DNA of 52,886 bases from Bacteroidota bacterium. Lineage in GTDB: Bacteria; Bacteroidota; Bacteroidia; JABEUT01. The position numbers and the translations under genes are program-made. Below are positions 1 through 8,997 of the stretch, one piece after another. The notes beneath the pieces are model-generated. The model saw nothing but the letters and a program-made list of their open reading frames with translations, was not told the origin of the DNA and searched no databases. The DNA lies in assembly GCA_021823405.1 (NCBI GenBank), contig JAKAOA010000005.1, forward strand, positions 1 through 52,886. The letters are read 5' to 3'. Position 1 is the first letter of the stretch. Each line of letters opens with the position of its first letter.

Positions 1-12
1 ATTTGAACGAAT

Positions 13-20
13 AAGGGAGG
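13..20 (+). promoter_or_regulatory. Strong Shine-Dalgarno site before trpC
   Basis: The motif AAGGGAGG lies six bases before the trpC ATG. It is a near-ideal Shine-Dalgarno sequence and fixes the start of trpC. Most other genes in this window lack such a site, as is usual in Bacteroidota, so it stands out. Confidence 0.6.
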
Positions 21-26
21 TTACAA

Positions 27-830
27 ATGGGTGATATATTAAAAAAATCAGGTACCATCCTGGATGCCATAGCGGCAAAAAAAGCCCTTGAAATAGCAGA
101 TATATCGCCTGAAAAGATTAAACGATGGAACCGGAAGTACGGTTCGTCCGCTTTTAAGAAAAGTACAAAGTTTGCAAAGGCGATTTTACAAGATAACGTT
201 ACAGTTATCGCAGAAATAAAAAAGGCATCACCTTCGGCAGGCGTTATTAGGGAAAACCTAAATGTTGAGTCGATAGCGGAAATGTATGGTGACAATGGTG
301 CGGCAGCGATATCGGTTGTTACAGACAGCGATTTTTTTCAAGGAGAGTTGTCATGGCTGAAACGGGTAAAGGACAGAGTTTCATTGCCTGTCATTAGAAA
401 AGATTTTATTCTCGACGAAAAACAGGTCTTTGAAAGCAAAGATGCCGGTGCTGATGCTGTTTTACTTATTGCGGCAATCTTAGACGAAACGACTCTTAAC
501 GCGCTTTACGGGTTGATTTACAAACTCGGTATGGAGGTGCTGGTAGAAATCAGGAGCTTGAAAGAGCTGGACATGGCGCTAGGCGCAGGAGCCGAGATAA
601 TAGGAATAAATAACCGAAATCTGGAAAATTTTAAGGTGGGAACAGAGGAATTTGTTCAGCTCGTAAATCAGATTCCGGATAATAAAATTGTGGTAGCCGA
701 GTCCGGTATTCATAAAAGGGAAGATTTACTTTTTATACGAGAACATGGCGCCGATGCAGTACTTGTAGGAACTCATCTTATGCGGTCTGAAAACCCCGGT
801 AATGCGCTATATGAATTAATTAAAGGATGA
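27..830 (+). CDS. trpC: Indole-3-glycerol phosphate synthase
   Basis: Catalyses ring closure of CdRP to indole-3-glycerol phosphate in cytosolic tryptophan synthesis. The 267-residue length is normal for a monofunctional TrpC. Family motifs are visible in order: 'VIAEIKKASPSAG' near residue 60 with the catalytic Lys, 'VIRKDFILDEKQVFE' near 122, 'ADAVLLIAAIL' near 142, 'EIIGINNRNL' near 192 and 'VAESGI' near 222. The start is supported by a strong Shine-Dalgarno site. Its stop overlaps the trpF start (ATGA), so the two are translationally coupled. The upstream members trpE, trpG and trpD would lie to the left of the window. Confidence 0.97.
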   Translation: MGDILKKSGTILDAIAAKKALEIADISPEKIKRWNRKYGSSAFKKSTKFAKAILQDNVTVIAEIKKASPSAGVIRENLNVESIAEMYGDNGAAAISVVTDSDFFQGELSWLKRVKDRVSLPVIRKDFILDEKQVFESKDAGADAVLLIAAILDETTLNALYGLIYKLGMEVLVEIRSLKELDMALGAGAEIIGINNRNLENFKVGTEEFVQLVNQIPDNKIVVAESGIHKREDLLFIREHGADAVLVGTHLMRSENPGNALYELIKG

Positions 831-1489
831 AAAAATTGAAGGTGAAGTTTTGCGGCATGAAGGATGAGGATACGATTGAGTATGCTTTAGAACTTGGTGC
901 GGACTATCTTGGCTTCATAGTGGATTATCCGCAAAGCCCACGAAATAATTCTTTCAACGAATTTTGCAAAAAAGCTGAACGTTTGCGTAAAACCAATAGC
1001 GGCAAGTATAAAATAGTTGCGGTTTGCGTGGATATGCCAACAAGTAATATTGAAAATCTGATAAAAGACGATTTAGCCCAAATTATACAACTTCACGGCA
1101 AGGAAAATATTAGCGTATGCAGACGAGTAAAAAAACGGACAGAGACATGGAAAGCCGTTTCAGGAAAGAATAATTTGGGTAGTGAAGTAATACTTGGTAT
1201 AGCGAGTGTGGTGGATAAAATTCTTGTAGATTCAGGAACCGCAGAAGAAAAGGCATCAGGCAAGTCGGGGTTCTATAATAATCATGAACTATATAACCTG
1301 CTGGTACAAAGAGGAATATCTACGATACTTTCAGGCGGGATAAATGCCAATAATGTGAAGTTTTATCTTAAAAATTTCAATCCATCCATTATAGATATAT
1401 CAAGCGGTATTGAGTCATCTCCCGGGGTAAAAAGCAGGAAAAAAATGAAGGAATTTATGGATATGGCAGTGTATTTGAACAGGGACTAA
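827..1489 (+). CDS. trpF: Phosphoribosylanthranilate isomerase
   Basis: Performs the Amadori rearrangement of phosphoribosylanthranilate to CdRP, the step before TrpC. The 220-residue TIM barrel carries '[14 protein letters not shown]' at the N terminus with the catalytic Cys, 'GADYLGFIV' and 'SPR' near residues 24-38, 'IIQLHG' near 87, and a phosphate-binding end with '[10 protein letters not shown]' and 'IDISSGIE'. It overlaps trpC by four bases. The trpF-after-trpC order is standard for Bacteroidota trp operons. Sequence conservation is modest but every key motif is present. Confidence 0.95.
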   Translation: MKKLKVKFCGMKDEDTIEYALELGADYLGFIVDYPQSPRNNSFNEFCKKAERLRKTNSGKYKIVAVCVDMPTSNIENLIKDDLAQIIQLHGKENISVCRRVKKRTETWKAVSGKNNLGSEVILGIASVVDKILVDSGTAEEKASGKSGFYNNHELYNLLVQRGISTILSGGINANNVKFYLKNFNPSIIDISSGIESSPGVKSRKKMKEFMDMAVYLNRD

Positions 1490-1508
1490 AATTTATGAGA
1501 AGGATAAA

Positions 1509-2690
1509 ATGATAAAGAGCAAAAAAGACAAGAAAGGATACTTTGGTGACTTTGGCGGACAATTTGTTCCGGAAACATTGATGACGCCCTTAAAGGAACT
1601 TGAAGATTCGTACATTAAACTTTGGAGAGACAAGCGTTTTAAAGCCGAACTTGACGAGATGTTGTCCGGTTTTGCCGGCAGACCAACGCCTATTTACTTT
1701 GCCGGAAATCTGACAGATCAACTTAATGGAGCGAAAATATATCTGAAGCGTGAAGACCTTACCCATACCGGCGCTCACAAGATAAATAACGCCGCCGGAC
1801 AGGCGCTATTGGCTAAATATATGGGTAAAAAAAGAATCATCGCAGAAACAGGCGCCGGTCAACATGGCGTGGCAACATCAGCAGTTTCGGCGGCGCTGGG
1901 GCTGGAATGCGTAGTTTATATGGGAGCTGTGGACATGGAACGGCAACAGCCAAACGTAAAACGGATGCAACTGCTCGGCGCAAAAGTTATTCCGGTAAAT
2001 TCCGGAAGTAAAACATTAAAGGATGCCATTAATGAAGCTATCCGCGATTGGGTTACAAACATCAGAACCTCGCATTATCTTATCGGGTCGGTACTCGGTC
2101 CCCACCCTTACCCTATTATCGTCCGCAACTTTCAGCGTGTGATTGGAACAGAGGCAAAAAAGCAGATCTTGCAGAAGGAAAAGAGATTACCGGATTATCT
2201 TGTGGCATCTATAGGAGGAGGTAGCAATTCCATCGGTTTATTTTATGACTTTTTGAACGATAATAAAGTACGGATGATTGGGGTGGAGGCAGGAGGCAGA
2301 GGAATAAAATCGGGTAAACATGCGGCTCGTTTTACCGGAGGTAGACCTGGAATACTGCACGGAACGCTATCCTATGTGTTACAGGATAAATTCGGGCAAA
2401 TAACAGAAACACACAGCGTAGCCGCAGGATTGGATTATCCCTCCGTTGGACCAGAACATGCTTACCTGCATAGCATCGGGAGGGTGCAATATACATCTGT
2501 TACGGATAAAGAGGCGATTGAAGCATTCCGATTGTTGTCGGAAATGGAAGGTATAATTCCGGCTTTTGAATCGGCGCATGCTATAGCGTATGGACTAAAA
2601 CTAGCGGGTAAACTGCCGAAAAATAAAATAATTATAATTAACTTGTCAGGCAGAGGGGATAAGGACTTACTCACAAATATAGGGAAATAG
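1509..2690 (+). CDS. trpB: Tryptophan synthase beta chain
   Basis: PLP enzyme that condenses indole with serine to give tryptophan, working as an alpha2beta2 complex with TrpA. The 393 residues match the family. Near residue 85 '[10 protein letters not shown]' holds the PLP-binding Lys; '[10 protein letters not shown]' follows near 113, and 'GGGSNSIG' near 236 binds the PLP phosphate. The N-terminal '[15 protein letters not shown]' is typical of TrpB1. The start at 1509 follows an AGAAGG purine stretch; an ATG at 1495 runs at once into a stop. It lies 19 bases after trpF in the same operon. Confidence 0.98.
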   Translation: MIKSKKDKKGYFGDFGGQFVPETLMTPLKELEDSYIKLWRDKRFKAELDEMLSGFAGRPTPIYFAGNLTDQLNGAKIYLKREDLTHTGAHKINNAAGQALLAKYMGKKRIIAETGAGQHGVATSAVSAALGLECVVYMGAVDMERQQPNVKRMQLLGAKVIPVNSGSKTLKDAINEAIRDWVTNIRTSHYLIGSVLGPHPYPIIVRNFQRVIGTEAKKQILQKEKRLPDYLVASIGGGSNSIGLFYDFLNDNKVRMIGVEAGGRGIKSGKHAARFTGGRPGILHGTLSYVLQDKFGQITETHSVAAGLDYPSVGPEHAYLHSIGRVQYTSVTDKEAIEAFRLLSEMEGIIPAFESAHAIAYGLKLAGKLPKNKIIIINLSGRGDKDLLTNIGK

Positions 2691-2734
2691 GGTTAAAGTA
2701 AGCGGGCTATGAATAATGAATTGCCATTTGAACA

Positions 2735-3538
2735 ATGATGAAGATAAAAACGGAAAATAACAGCTTCCGGCGCGCATTCGACGGAAAAAACAAATCCGGC
2801 AAGGTTGCTTTTATGCCATTTCTTGTGGCAGGAGACCCTGATTATGCAGGATGTTTAAAAATGCTTAAAACCGTAACAAGGTATGCCGATATGCTGGAGA
2901 TAGGATTCCCATATTCAGACCCGTTGGCAGACGGACCGACCATACAGGCGGCGGACGAGAGATCTCTGAAGGCGGGGATGAACACCGATAAGGTTTTTAA
3001 TCTTATCCGGGACTTGCGTTCATTCTGCAATAAACCGATTACAGCGCTGGTTTATGCTAACCTCGTTTACCGTTACGGATTGGATCCATTCTATAAGAAG
3101 TGCGCGCGAACCGGTATTAATGGTGTTCTTGTTCCCGATGTGCCTATTGAGGAGTCAATCCCTTTTGTTAATGCGGCTAACAGACATGGAGTTTATCCAA
3201 TTTTTATGTTAACGCAGACGACTACCGATTCACGGCTTAAAGAAATTCTGAAATATGCGCGGGGTTACCTATATCTTGTATCGGTATTGGGAGTTACAGG
3301 GAGCAGAAATTCTCTGGGAAACGAGACATTCGAATTTATTGAAAGAATAAAAAAAATCACCACCCTGCCTGTTGCCCTTGGCTTTGGAATTTCGAAAAAA
3401 GAACAGATAGACAAAGCAACTAAAGCAGGTATTAACGGAGTAATTGTCGGCAGCGCAATAATTAAAATTATTGAACTAAACATCAAAAATCCGTGCCTGA
3501 AAGTTGAAAAATTCATAAAAGAATTAGGAGTCGCCTGA
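2735..3538 (+). CDS. trpA: Tryptophan synthase alpha chain
   Basis: Cleaves indole-3-glycerol phosphate to indole and glyceraldehyde-3-phosphate; indole is channelled to TrpB. The 267-residue barrel shows 'EIGFPYSDPLADGPTIQ' near residues 56-72 with the catalytic Glu and Asp, 'LVPDVPIEE' near 131, 'LVSVLGVTGSR' near 182 and 'VALGFGISKKEQI' near 216. Two consecutive ATG codons start the gene; the first is used here. It is the last gene of the operon and faces a lipoprotein gene on the other strand. No clear hairpin terminator is seen in the 39-base gap. Confidence 0.97.
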   Translation: MMKIKTENNSFRRAFDGKNKSGKVAFMPFLVAGDPDYAGCLKMLKTVTRYADMLEIGFPYSDPLADGPTIQAADERSLKAGMNTDKVFNLIRDLRSFCNKPITALVYANLVYRYGLDPFYKKCARTGINGVLVPDVPIEESIPFVNAANRHGVYPIFMLTQTTTDSRLKEILKYARGYLYLVSVLGVTGSRNSLGNETFEFIERIKKITTLPVALGFGISKKEQIDKATKAGINGVIVGSAIIKIIELNIKNPCLKVEKFIKELGVA

Positions 3539-3577
3539 TTAGCGAAGGTCATTTCCTGCCATTCTATTACTTATAGT

Positions 3578-4138
3578 TTAATTTTTTGTCGGAGGCGCTA
3601 CAGGTGTCAGAGTTTTTGCGGAGTTAAACATGGTCTGTGCCTGTTCTTTTGAGAAAGTGTAAACGGTGCCATCCGTTCCCTGCTGAAGGTCGGAGACATA
3701 GTAAGTTGTATTTCCCTTTTTTACCAGACAATAGATATGAAACTCCTCTTTCGCATTGGCAAAAGCGTTGGTATCTTTCTGGGTTGAATAAAACAGGTTG
3801 CTGCTATCGTTAGCCACCCATGTTTTGGGCTTATTCAAATCATCGCCGTTAATGTCGTTCTTCTTCATTCCAACCGATTCCCCGGAAACGTTTATTGTAA
3901 TATAAAAACCCTTACCCACATTAATAAGTATAGAACCGTCGCTGTTTTCAACGATTCCGTAGATCTTTTTAGTGGTATCAGGCACATCAATAGTAGCCGG
4001 CAGGTGCCATTTGGTAAGATCGATACGCACCATGCCCGGGGCAATAGGAACTTCGTTCTCACCGGATTGGCTGTTTTTACATGAATTCATAGCTAATAAC
4101 GCTAATACGAGCGCGCAGAGGGATAGTTTTTTTCTCAT
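3578..4138 (-). CDS. Putative lipoprotein of unknown function
   Basis: A 186-residue protein with a lipoprotein signal peptide: 'MRKKLSLCALVLALLAMNSC' ends in a lipobox-like N-S-C, so it should be lipidated and exported. The mature part is short and hydrophilic, with beta-rich segments such as 'DGSILINVGKGFYITINV' and a C-terminal 'DLQQGTDGTVYTFSKEQAQ'. I recognise no family. On the minus strand upstream, TACATTTG (4163-4170) resembles the Bacteroidota -7 box. It stands alone between the trp operon and the polysaccharide locus. Confidence 0.75.
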   Translation of the reverse strand: MRKKLSLCALVLALLAMNSCKNSQSGENEVPIAPGMVRIDLTKWHLPATIDVPDTTKKIYGIVENSDGSILINVGKGFYITINVSGESVGMKKNDINGDDLNKPKTWVANDSSNLFYSTQKDTNAFANAKEEFHIYCLVKKGNTTYYVSDLQQGTDGTVYTFSKEQAQTMFNSAKTLTPVAPPTKN

Positions 4139-4247
4139 AAAAGGTATATTTTAATAACATGGCAAATGTAATCTTTTCTATTATATCAACCATTTCAATT
4201 GTCATTGATTTTCTCTGAAATAGACCTAATATGTATATTTGCAATAT

Positions 4248-5078
4248 ATGGAATATGAGATTAAGCCGCATGAAAAACTAAACCTTGGGGTAAAGGAGTT
4301 GTTGCATTACCGGGAACTTTTCTATTTTTTTACATGGCGCGATATAAAGGTAAAATATAAACAAACGGTTCTTGGATTCGCCTGGGCTGTGCTCCAGCCA
4401 ATAATCCTGATGATTGTCTTTTCGGAGATAGGACAGGCGTTCAATATACCCAGAGAAGGCGGTTTACCGAGGCCTCTTTTCGCGTATTCCGGGTTGCTGT
4501 TATGGAATATCTTCGCGTCAGGCGTTACCAACGCAGGCAACAGCATGGTAACTAACGCCGCTATCATTAAAAAGATATATTTCCCGAGATTGATAATACC
4601 TGTTTCCGCCGTCTTGAGCGCCCTGTTTGATTTTATAATGGCTTTTATTGTATTTATCGCTATGCTGATTTATTATATCTGGTTAGGCGAAGTTAAATTT
4701 AATCCGTTAAGCTTTATCGCAGCGCTACCGGCAAGTTTACTGATAACATCTATTTCCACCTTCGGCATAGGCGCTTTAATTGCTTCCCTGAATCTTAAGT
4801 ACAGGGATTTCCGGTATATCATACCATTTATGATTTCTGTTCTTCTTTTTGCCACGCCGGTTATCTATCCGATTACTGGAACCCATTTCCACTGGGCTAA
4901 ATATCTGTTCGCCTTGAATCCATTATACAGCGCGATAGAACTTTTCAGGATATCGTTCAGCTCGGGCGGATTGCATATTTACCTTGTATTAATAAGTTTT
5001 TGTTCCTCAATACTATTTTTTGTTACCGGCATAATATATTTCCGGAAAACAGAAATTTACTTCGCCGATTTGGCATAG
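4248..5078 (+). CDS. wzm: ABC-2 type polysaccharide export permease (Wzm-like)
   Basis: Membrane subunit of an ABC exporter that moves lipid-linked O-antigen or a related polysaccharide across the inner membrane. The cytoplasmic N-terminal 'REYLFYFFTW'-like interface helix is present as 'LFYFFTWRDIKVKYKQT', followed by 'LGFAWAVLQPIILMIVF' and about six membrane segments, including 'LIIPVSAVLSALFDFIMAFIV' and 'FMISVLLFATPVIYPI'. The ORF track begins at a TTG at 4239; the ATG at 4248 is preferred. The ATPase gene starts directly after the stop, so the two form an operon. Confidence 0.9.
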   Translation: MEYEIKPHEKLNLGVKELLHYRELFYFFTWRDIKVKYKQTVLGFAWAVLQPIILMIVFSEIGQAFNIPREGGLPRPLFAYSGLLLWNIFASGVTNAGNSMVTNAAIIKKIYFPRLIIPVSAVLSALFDFIMAFIVFIAMLIYYIWLGEVKFNPLSFIAALPASLLITSISTFGIGALIASLNLKYRDFRYIIPFMISVLLFATPVIYPITGTHFHWAKYLFALNPLYSAIELFRISFSSGGLHIYLVLISFCSSILFFVTGIIYFRKTEIYFADLA

Positions 5079-6287
5079 ATGATGAAGCCCATACTTGAAA
5101 TAAAGAATATATCAAAAAAATTCCGCATCAGGCATAATGTGCAGCCGTACTTAAGCTTGCGCGACTCGGTCACCTCATTCTTCAGAAGAGAGAGAAGTAC
5201 GAGCGAGGAATTCTACGCTCTTAATGGCGTGAGTTTTAATGTGGAGGCGGGACAGAGCATTGGAATAATCGGAAAAAACGGCGCAGGCAAATCCACCCTG
5301 CTTAAAATACTTTCTAAAATAACACCTCCTTCATCAGGCAGAATCATCTCTCGCGGTCGCATAGCGAGTTTGCTTGAAGTGGGTACAGGTTTTCACCCGG
5401 AACTTTCGGGACGCGAAAATATCTATCTGAATGGTTCAATTCTTGGAATGAAGCGCAAGGAGATTCAGGCGAAGTTTGATGAAATTGTAGATTTCAGCGG
5501 TACCGAAAAGTTTTTAGACACTCCTTTAAAGCATTACAGCAGCGGCATGCAACTGCGACTTGCTTTTTCTGTGGCAGCATTCCTGGAACCGGAAATTTTA
5601 ATTATAGACGAGGTGCTTGCGGTCGGCGATATGGATTTCCAGCAGAAATGTATTGGCAAGATGGAAGATGCTGCTGAATCGGGCAAAACAATCCTTTTCG
5701 TCAGCCATAATCTTGCGGCGGTGCAAAGTTTATGCGCCAAGGCGATTCTTATTCATGAGGGAACCGTAAAGCAATTCGACGAAACTTCGAAGGTAATCTC
5801 AACCTATGTTACCCATAACAAGACCATAAATAAAATTGATTTATCAAGACGGAAGAACAAAAGAATGTACATTGAGGATTTTAAAATTCAGGGTGGCAAC
5901 TCTAACGACCCGACGCATATATATCCCGGAAGAGAATGTTCATTTTTGATAGACATTCACTCTGAAACGGAAACTGCGAATGTTCATGTGGGAATTGGAA
6001 TTAATGACCGGAATAATGTTAGGTTAATTACCTTATATACGGGCTTCTTTTCGACCAAATTCAAGTTAAAAAAGGGTCTGAATAAGTTGATTTGTAGAGT
6101 GGATAGCTTATCTTTGAAGCCGGATACTTACTCCGTTCAGATTTATGTGGGAAGCGAATTTGAGTCATACGATACGAGCCATGATGAGGTATCAATGGTA
6201 GTTACGCCTATCGATTTTTATTATAAAATTCTTCCGGATTCCTCGCAGGGTTCAATAATTACAAAACATTCATGGGAGCAAAACTAA
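5079..6287 (+). CDS. wzt: ABC polysaccharide exporter ATPase with C-terminal substrate domain (Wzt-like)
   Basis: Energises the adjacent permease. The N-terminal nucleotide-binding domain has Walker A 'GIIGKNGAGKSTLLKIL' near residue 63, the signature 'HYSSGMQLRLAFSVA' near 153 and Walker B 'ILIIDEVLAVGD' near 175. After about residue 245 a beta-rich extension of some 150 residues follows ('HIYPGRECSFLIDI', 'LKPDTYSVQIYVGSEF'). This matches the Wzt C-terminal domain, which in related systems binds the capped end of the glycan. The ATG abuts the permease stop with no gap. Confidence 0.93.
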   Translation: MMKPILEIKNISKKFRIRHNVQPYLSLRDSVTSFFRRERSTSEEFYALNGVSFNVEAGQSIGIIGKNGAGKSTLLKILSKITPPSSGRIISRGRIASLLEVGTGFHPELSGRENIYLNGSILGMKRKEIQAKFDEIVDFSGTEKFLDTPLKHYSSGMQLRLAFSVAAFLEPEILIIDEVLAVGDMDFQQKCIGKMEDAAESGKTILFVSHNLAAVQSLCAKAILIHEGTVKQFDETSKVISTYVTHNKTINKIDLSRRKNKRMYIEDFKIQGGNSNDPTHIYPGRECSFLIDIHSETETANVHVGIGINDRNNVRLITLYTGFFSTKFKLKKGLNKLICRVDSLSLKPDTYSVQIYVGSEFESYDTSHDEVSMVVTPIDFYYKILPDSSQGSIITKHSWEQN

Positions 6288-6310
6288 CATCAATTCGCAA
6301 TAAATAATGT

Positions 6311-7144
6311 ATGGAAAATCAGGGGGCGAAATTTATTGAGCTGCTAAAAAAAGTATTGATTGACTATCATCGGATAGATCTTGAAGAATATAGGCCATTA
6401 AATGGTAATCCTAAGATACTAACCGCAATTGTCAAGCTGTTCAACAGGAGGTATCGTGGAAAAAAAATTGCATTATGCGAGTTAAATGATACGAGTAAAG
6501 AGAAACGTATGCAAGGTCTCGATTGGCCCTATTATGCCGATACGATGATAGGAATGAAACGGCTTGATAATCTTGAATTCTGCGTAAGGGATGTAATAAA
6601 AAATAATGTAGAAGGCGACTTTATAGAATTAGGCGTGTGGCGCGGCGGAGCTACTATTTTAATGCGCGCTCTGCTAAAAGTTATGAATATTACCGATAGA
6701 AGTGTCTGGGTTGCCGACTCATTTGAAGGGCTGCCACGTCCTGATGAAAAAACTTATCCTGTAGACAAAGGCGACCAACATCATACCTACACCGAACTCG
6801 CAATATCATTGGAACAGGTAAAAAATAACTTTGAAAAATATGGGCTACTCGATGAACAGGTAAAATTTTTGAAAGGATGGTTTAAGGACACTTTGCCAAC
6901 TGCTCCTATAAAAAAGCTTGCCGTGTTGCGGCTGGATGGAGACATGTATGGCTCTACAATGGATGGGCTGGTAAACCTGTATCCTAAACTTTCAGTAGGC
7001 GGGTATGTGATAATCGATGACTGGGGAGCTGTTCCGGGTTGTAAACGTGCTGTTCAGGATTTCAGAAATAAACACAACATAAAAGAAGAGATCCGACAAA
7101 TTGATTGGGGAGGTGTATTTTGGAGAAAGGAACATTCATATTAG
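6311..7144 (+). CDS. TylF/MycF-family sugar O-methyltransferase
   Basis: SAM- and metal-dependent methyltransferase of the macrocin O-methyltransferase (TylF) family, likely modifying a sugar of the exported glycan. Motifs: 'DFIELGVWRGGATILM' near residue 103 for SAM binding, 'VWVADSFEGLPRPDE' near 134, 'LRLDGDMYGSTMDGL' near 208 and 'GGYVIIDDWGAVPGC' near 230 with the metal-binding Asp residues. Length 277 is close to the family. It lies 23 bases after the ATPase gene in the same orientation, so it is probably co-transcribed with the exporter. Confidence 0.9.
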   Translation: MENQGAKFIELLKKVLIDYHRIDLEEYRPLNGNPKILTAIVKLFNRRYRGKKIALCELNDTSKEKRMQGLDWPYYADTMIGMKRLDNLEFCVRDVIKNNVEGDFIELGVWRGGATILMRALLKVMNITDRSVWVADSFEGLPRPDEKTYPVDKGDQHHTYTELAISLEQVKNNFEKYGLLDEQVKFLKGWFKDTLPTAPIKKLAVLRLDGDMYGSTMDGLVNLYPKLSVGGYVIIDDWGAVPGCKRAVQDFRNKHNIKEEIRQIDWGGVFWRKEHSY

Positions 7145-7188
7145 CATAGGTTCCCGGAGGTCGTTTTATCAATTGCAACCGAAGAGTC

Positions 7189-8091
7189 ATGGTTTCTATT
7201 ATTATTATTAACTATAACACGTATCAACTAACTAGTGTTTGCATACGATCCATTTATAAAAGCACTTTAAATATTGAGTTTGAAATCATACTTGTTGATA
7301 ACGGCTCTACCGAATGCAGCGCTGAACTCTTTAAAAATGAGTTCCCGGAAATAATTCTGATAAAAAGTGATAAAAATCTGGGTTTTGCGAAAGGAAATAA
7401 CCTTGGAATAAGTAAGGCAAGGGGAGACATCATACTTTTACTTAACAGCGATACCCTACTAATTGGAAATTCAATAGGAGAATGCGCTATAAAACTCACC
7501 TCGCTCCCTGATAATTTTGCCGCTATTTCCTGTATGCTGTCTTCCCCCGATGGCGCTATTCAGAAACAATGCTCGCGCTTCCCAAGAATTTTTAATGAGT
7601 TTATTGAACTTACAAGAATCCACAAGCTGCTGCCTGCATGGAAAAGAGCCGTTATTATGTTAGGTTCGTATTACGACCATAAAAGCGACATTTCTCCCGA
7701 TTGGTTCTGGGGCACTTTCTTTATGTTCAGAAAAGCGGTTCTAAAGGATATTCCCAATGCGATACTTAACGAGGATTATTTCATGTATTGTGAAGATATG
7801 CGCTGGTGCTACGACTTTAAGAAAGCAGGAAAAAAGATGTACTATTATGCGAAACCACGAATTATTCACGTAACCGGCGGTTCAGCGGCCAACAAGTCAG
7901 ATAAGCAAACTCAAATAATAACCAATGAGCTTGATTTTACTGTAAAAACACGCGGTACCTTTTACATGTTGATTTATGGATTAACCAGAGCGTTTAATAT
8001 ATTGCTTTCCGCCGGCAGGTCTCCCATGAAAATAGCGAGTTTTCGAGAATATATCAAGGACTCCATGAAGCTTTTCAGTCGGCGGATGTAA
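7189..8091 (+). CDS. Glycosyltransferase family 2 (rhamnosyltransferase-like)
   Basis: Inverting GT-A glycosyltransferase. 'MVSIIIINYNTYQLTSVCI' at the N terminus, 'IILVDNGSTE' near residue 34, and 'ILLLNSDTLL' near 80 with the DXD-equivalent N-S-D. Then 'WFWGTFFMFRKAVLKDI' near 165 and 'NEDYFMYCEDMRWCYDFKKAG' near 185, typical of WbbL-like rhamnosyltransferases. Acceptor and donor cannot be told from sequence. Its stop codon directly abuts the stop of the methyltransferase on the opposite strand. Confidence 0.9.
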   Translation: MVSIIIINYNTYQLTSVCIRSIYKSTLNIEFEIILVDNGSTECSAELFKNEFPEIILIKSDKNLGFAKGNNLGISKARGDIILLLNSDTLLIGNSIGECAIKLTSLPDNFAAISCMLSSPDGAIQKQCSRFPRIFNEFIELTRIHKLLPAWKRAVIMLGSYYDHKSDISPDWFWGTFFMFRKAVLKDIPNAILNEDYFMYCEDMRWCYDFKKAGKKMYYYAKPRIIHVTGGSAANKSDKQTQIITNELDFTVKTRGTFYMLIYGLTRAFNILLSAGRSPMKIASFREYIKDSMKLFSRRM

Positions 8092-8991
8092 TCAGTTTTT
8101 TATATACCATCCTTTCAGCGAGGAGCCAATGCCAAGCATATTGAGAAAATAATTTGTAACGCTCATCAGTGAGCCCACTATGATGTTCGTCTGACTTTTA
8201 CTCAATAAAGCGGAATCGGCGTTGCTGTTCCTATTTGTTTCAAGCGCCGGAATATTCTTTGATCTATCAGCAAGCAAACTCCTTCTCAATCTTGAAATGC
8301 TAAATCCAGTCGTCCTGATTTTTCTTTCTCTGAATCCATTATTTTCAAAAAGATAAGTAAGAGTTCGGGGAGTATAATAACACAAGTGTTCAGGATATTC
8401 AATGATATTATACCTGTCTTTAAGAATATACCGCGATAATGCGTTAAAATTAGGCGTAGTGACATATACAAGGCCACCCTTTCTGACAACTTTTCTCATC
8501 GCCGAAACCGTTTCAACGGGATTATTTATATGTTCAATAACTTCGAAGGATGTTACAACGTCGAAGAAATTTTCAGGATATGACAGATCATTCAGTGCAC
8601 CGCATTTTACTTCTATATTTTTGCTCTTGCATATTTCCGTGGCTTCGTCAGAATACTCGGTACCGTGCGCTTCCCAGCCCAACTTCTTCGCCTCTTCAAG
8701 AAAAAATCCGTCTCCGCATCCCACATCCAATATTTTATTTGAGTTCCGATATGGTTCGAATTCTTCAAGAAGTTCGCGGTACCGCCGGCGTATTGCAGAC
8801 GGACAATCGCCCTGTCTTGGATATTTATTATAATAATCGGTTAATTCCTGTTTCGCGGGTATTCTTGAACAAAAGACGAACCCAGTCGGCTTGCTCTTCA
8901 CGAGATAATGCCTTTCGTATCCCTTTAACTCTTTTAGGTCGGCTGATCCGCTGATCAGGCATAGATGATGTTTCGGAAATTTATTATCCAT
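8092..8991 (-). CDS. Class I SAM-dependent methyltransferase
   Basis: A 299-residue protein with a Methyltransf_23/11-like core. Motif I 'KILDVGCGDGFFLEEAKKLG' lies near residue 83, the acidic 'GTEYS' near 106, and 'FDVVTSFEVIEHINNP' near 138, followed by 'VRKGGLVYVTTPNF'. A C-terminal helical tail of about 80 residues follows. Similar proteins in polysaccharide loci methylate sugars or glycan ends, but the substrate is unknown. It is convergent with the preceding glycosyltransferase and lies six bases after the GT2 gene on its own strand. Confidence 0.88.
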   Translation of the reverse strand: MDNKFPKHHLCLISGSADLKELKGYERHYLVKSKPTGFVFCSRIPAKQELTDYYNKYPRQGDCPSAIRRRYRELLEEFEPYRNSNKILDVGCGDGFFLEEAKKLGWEAHGTEYSDEATEICKSKNIEVKCGALNDLSYPENFFDVVTSFEVIEHINNPVETVSAMRKVVRKGGLVYVTTPNFNALSRYILKDRYNIIEYPEHLCYYTPRTLTYLFENNGFRERKIRTTGFSISRLRRSLLADRSKNIPALETNRNSNADSALLSKSQTNIIVGSLMSVTNYFLNMLGIGSSLKGWYIKN

Positions 8992-8997
8992 CGTTTT

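Noticed and set aside
8402-8833. 143-residue plus-strand ORF
   Set aside because: Antisense of the class I methyltransferase gene, whose SAM motifs are intact.
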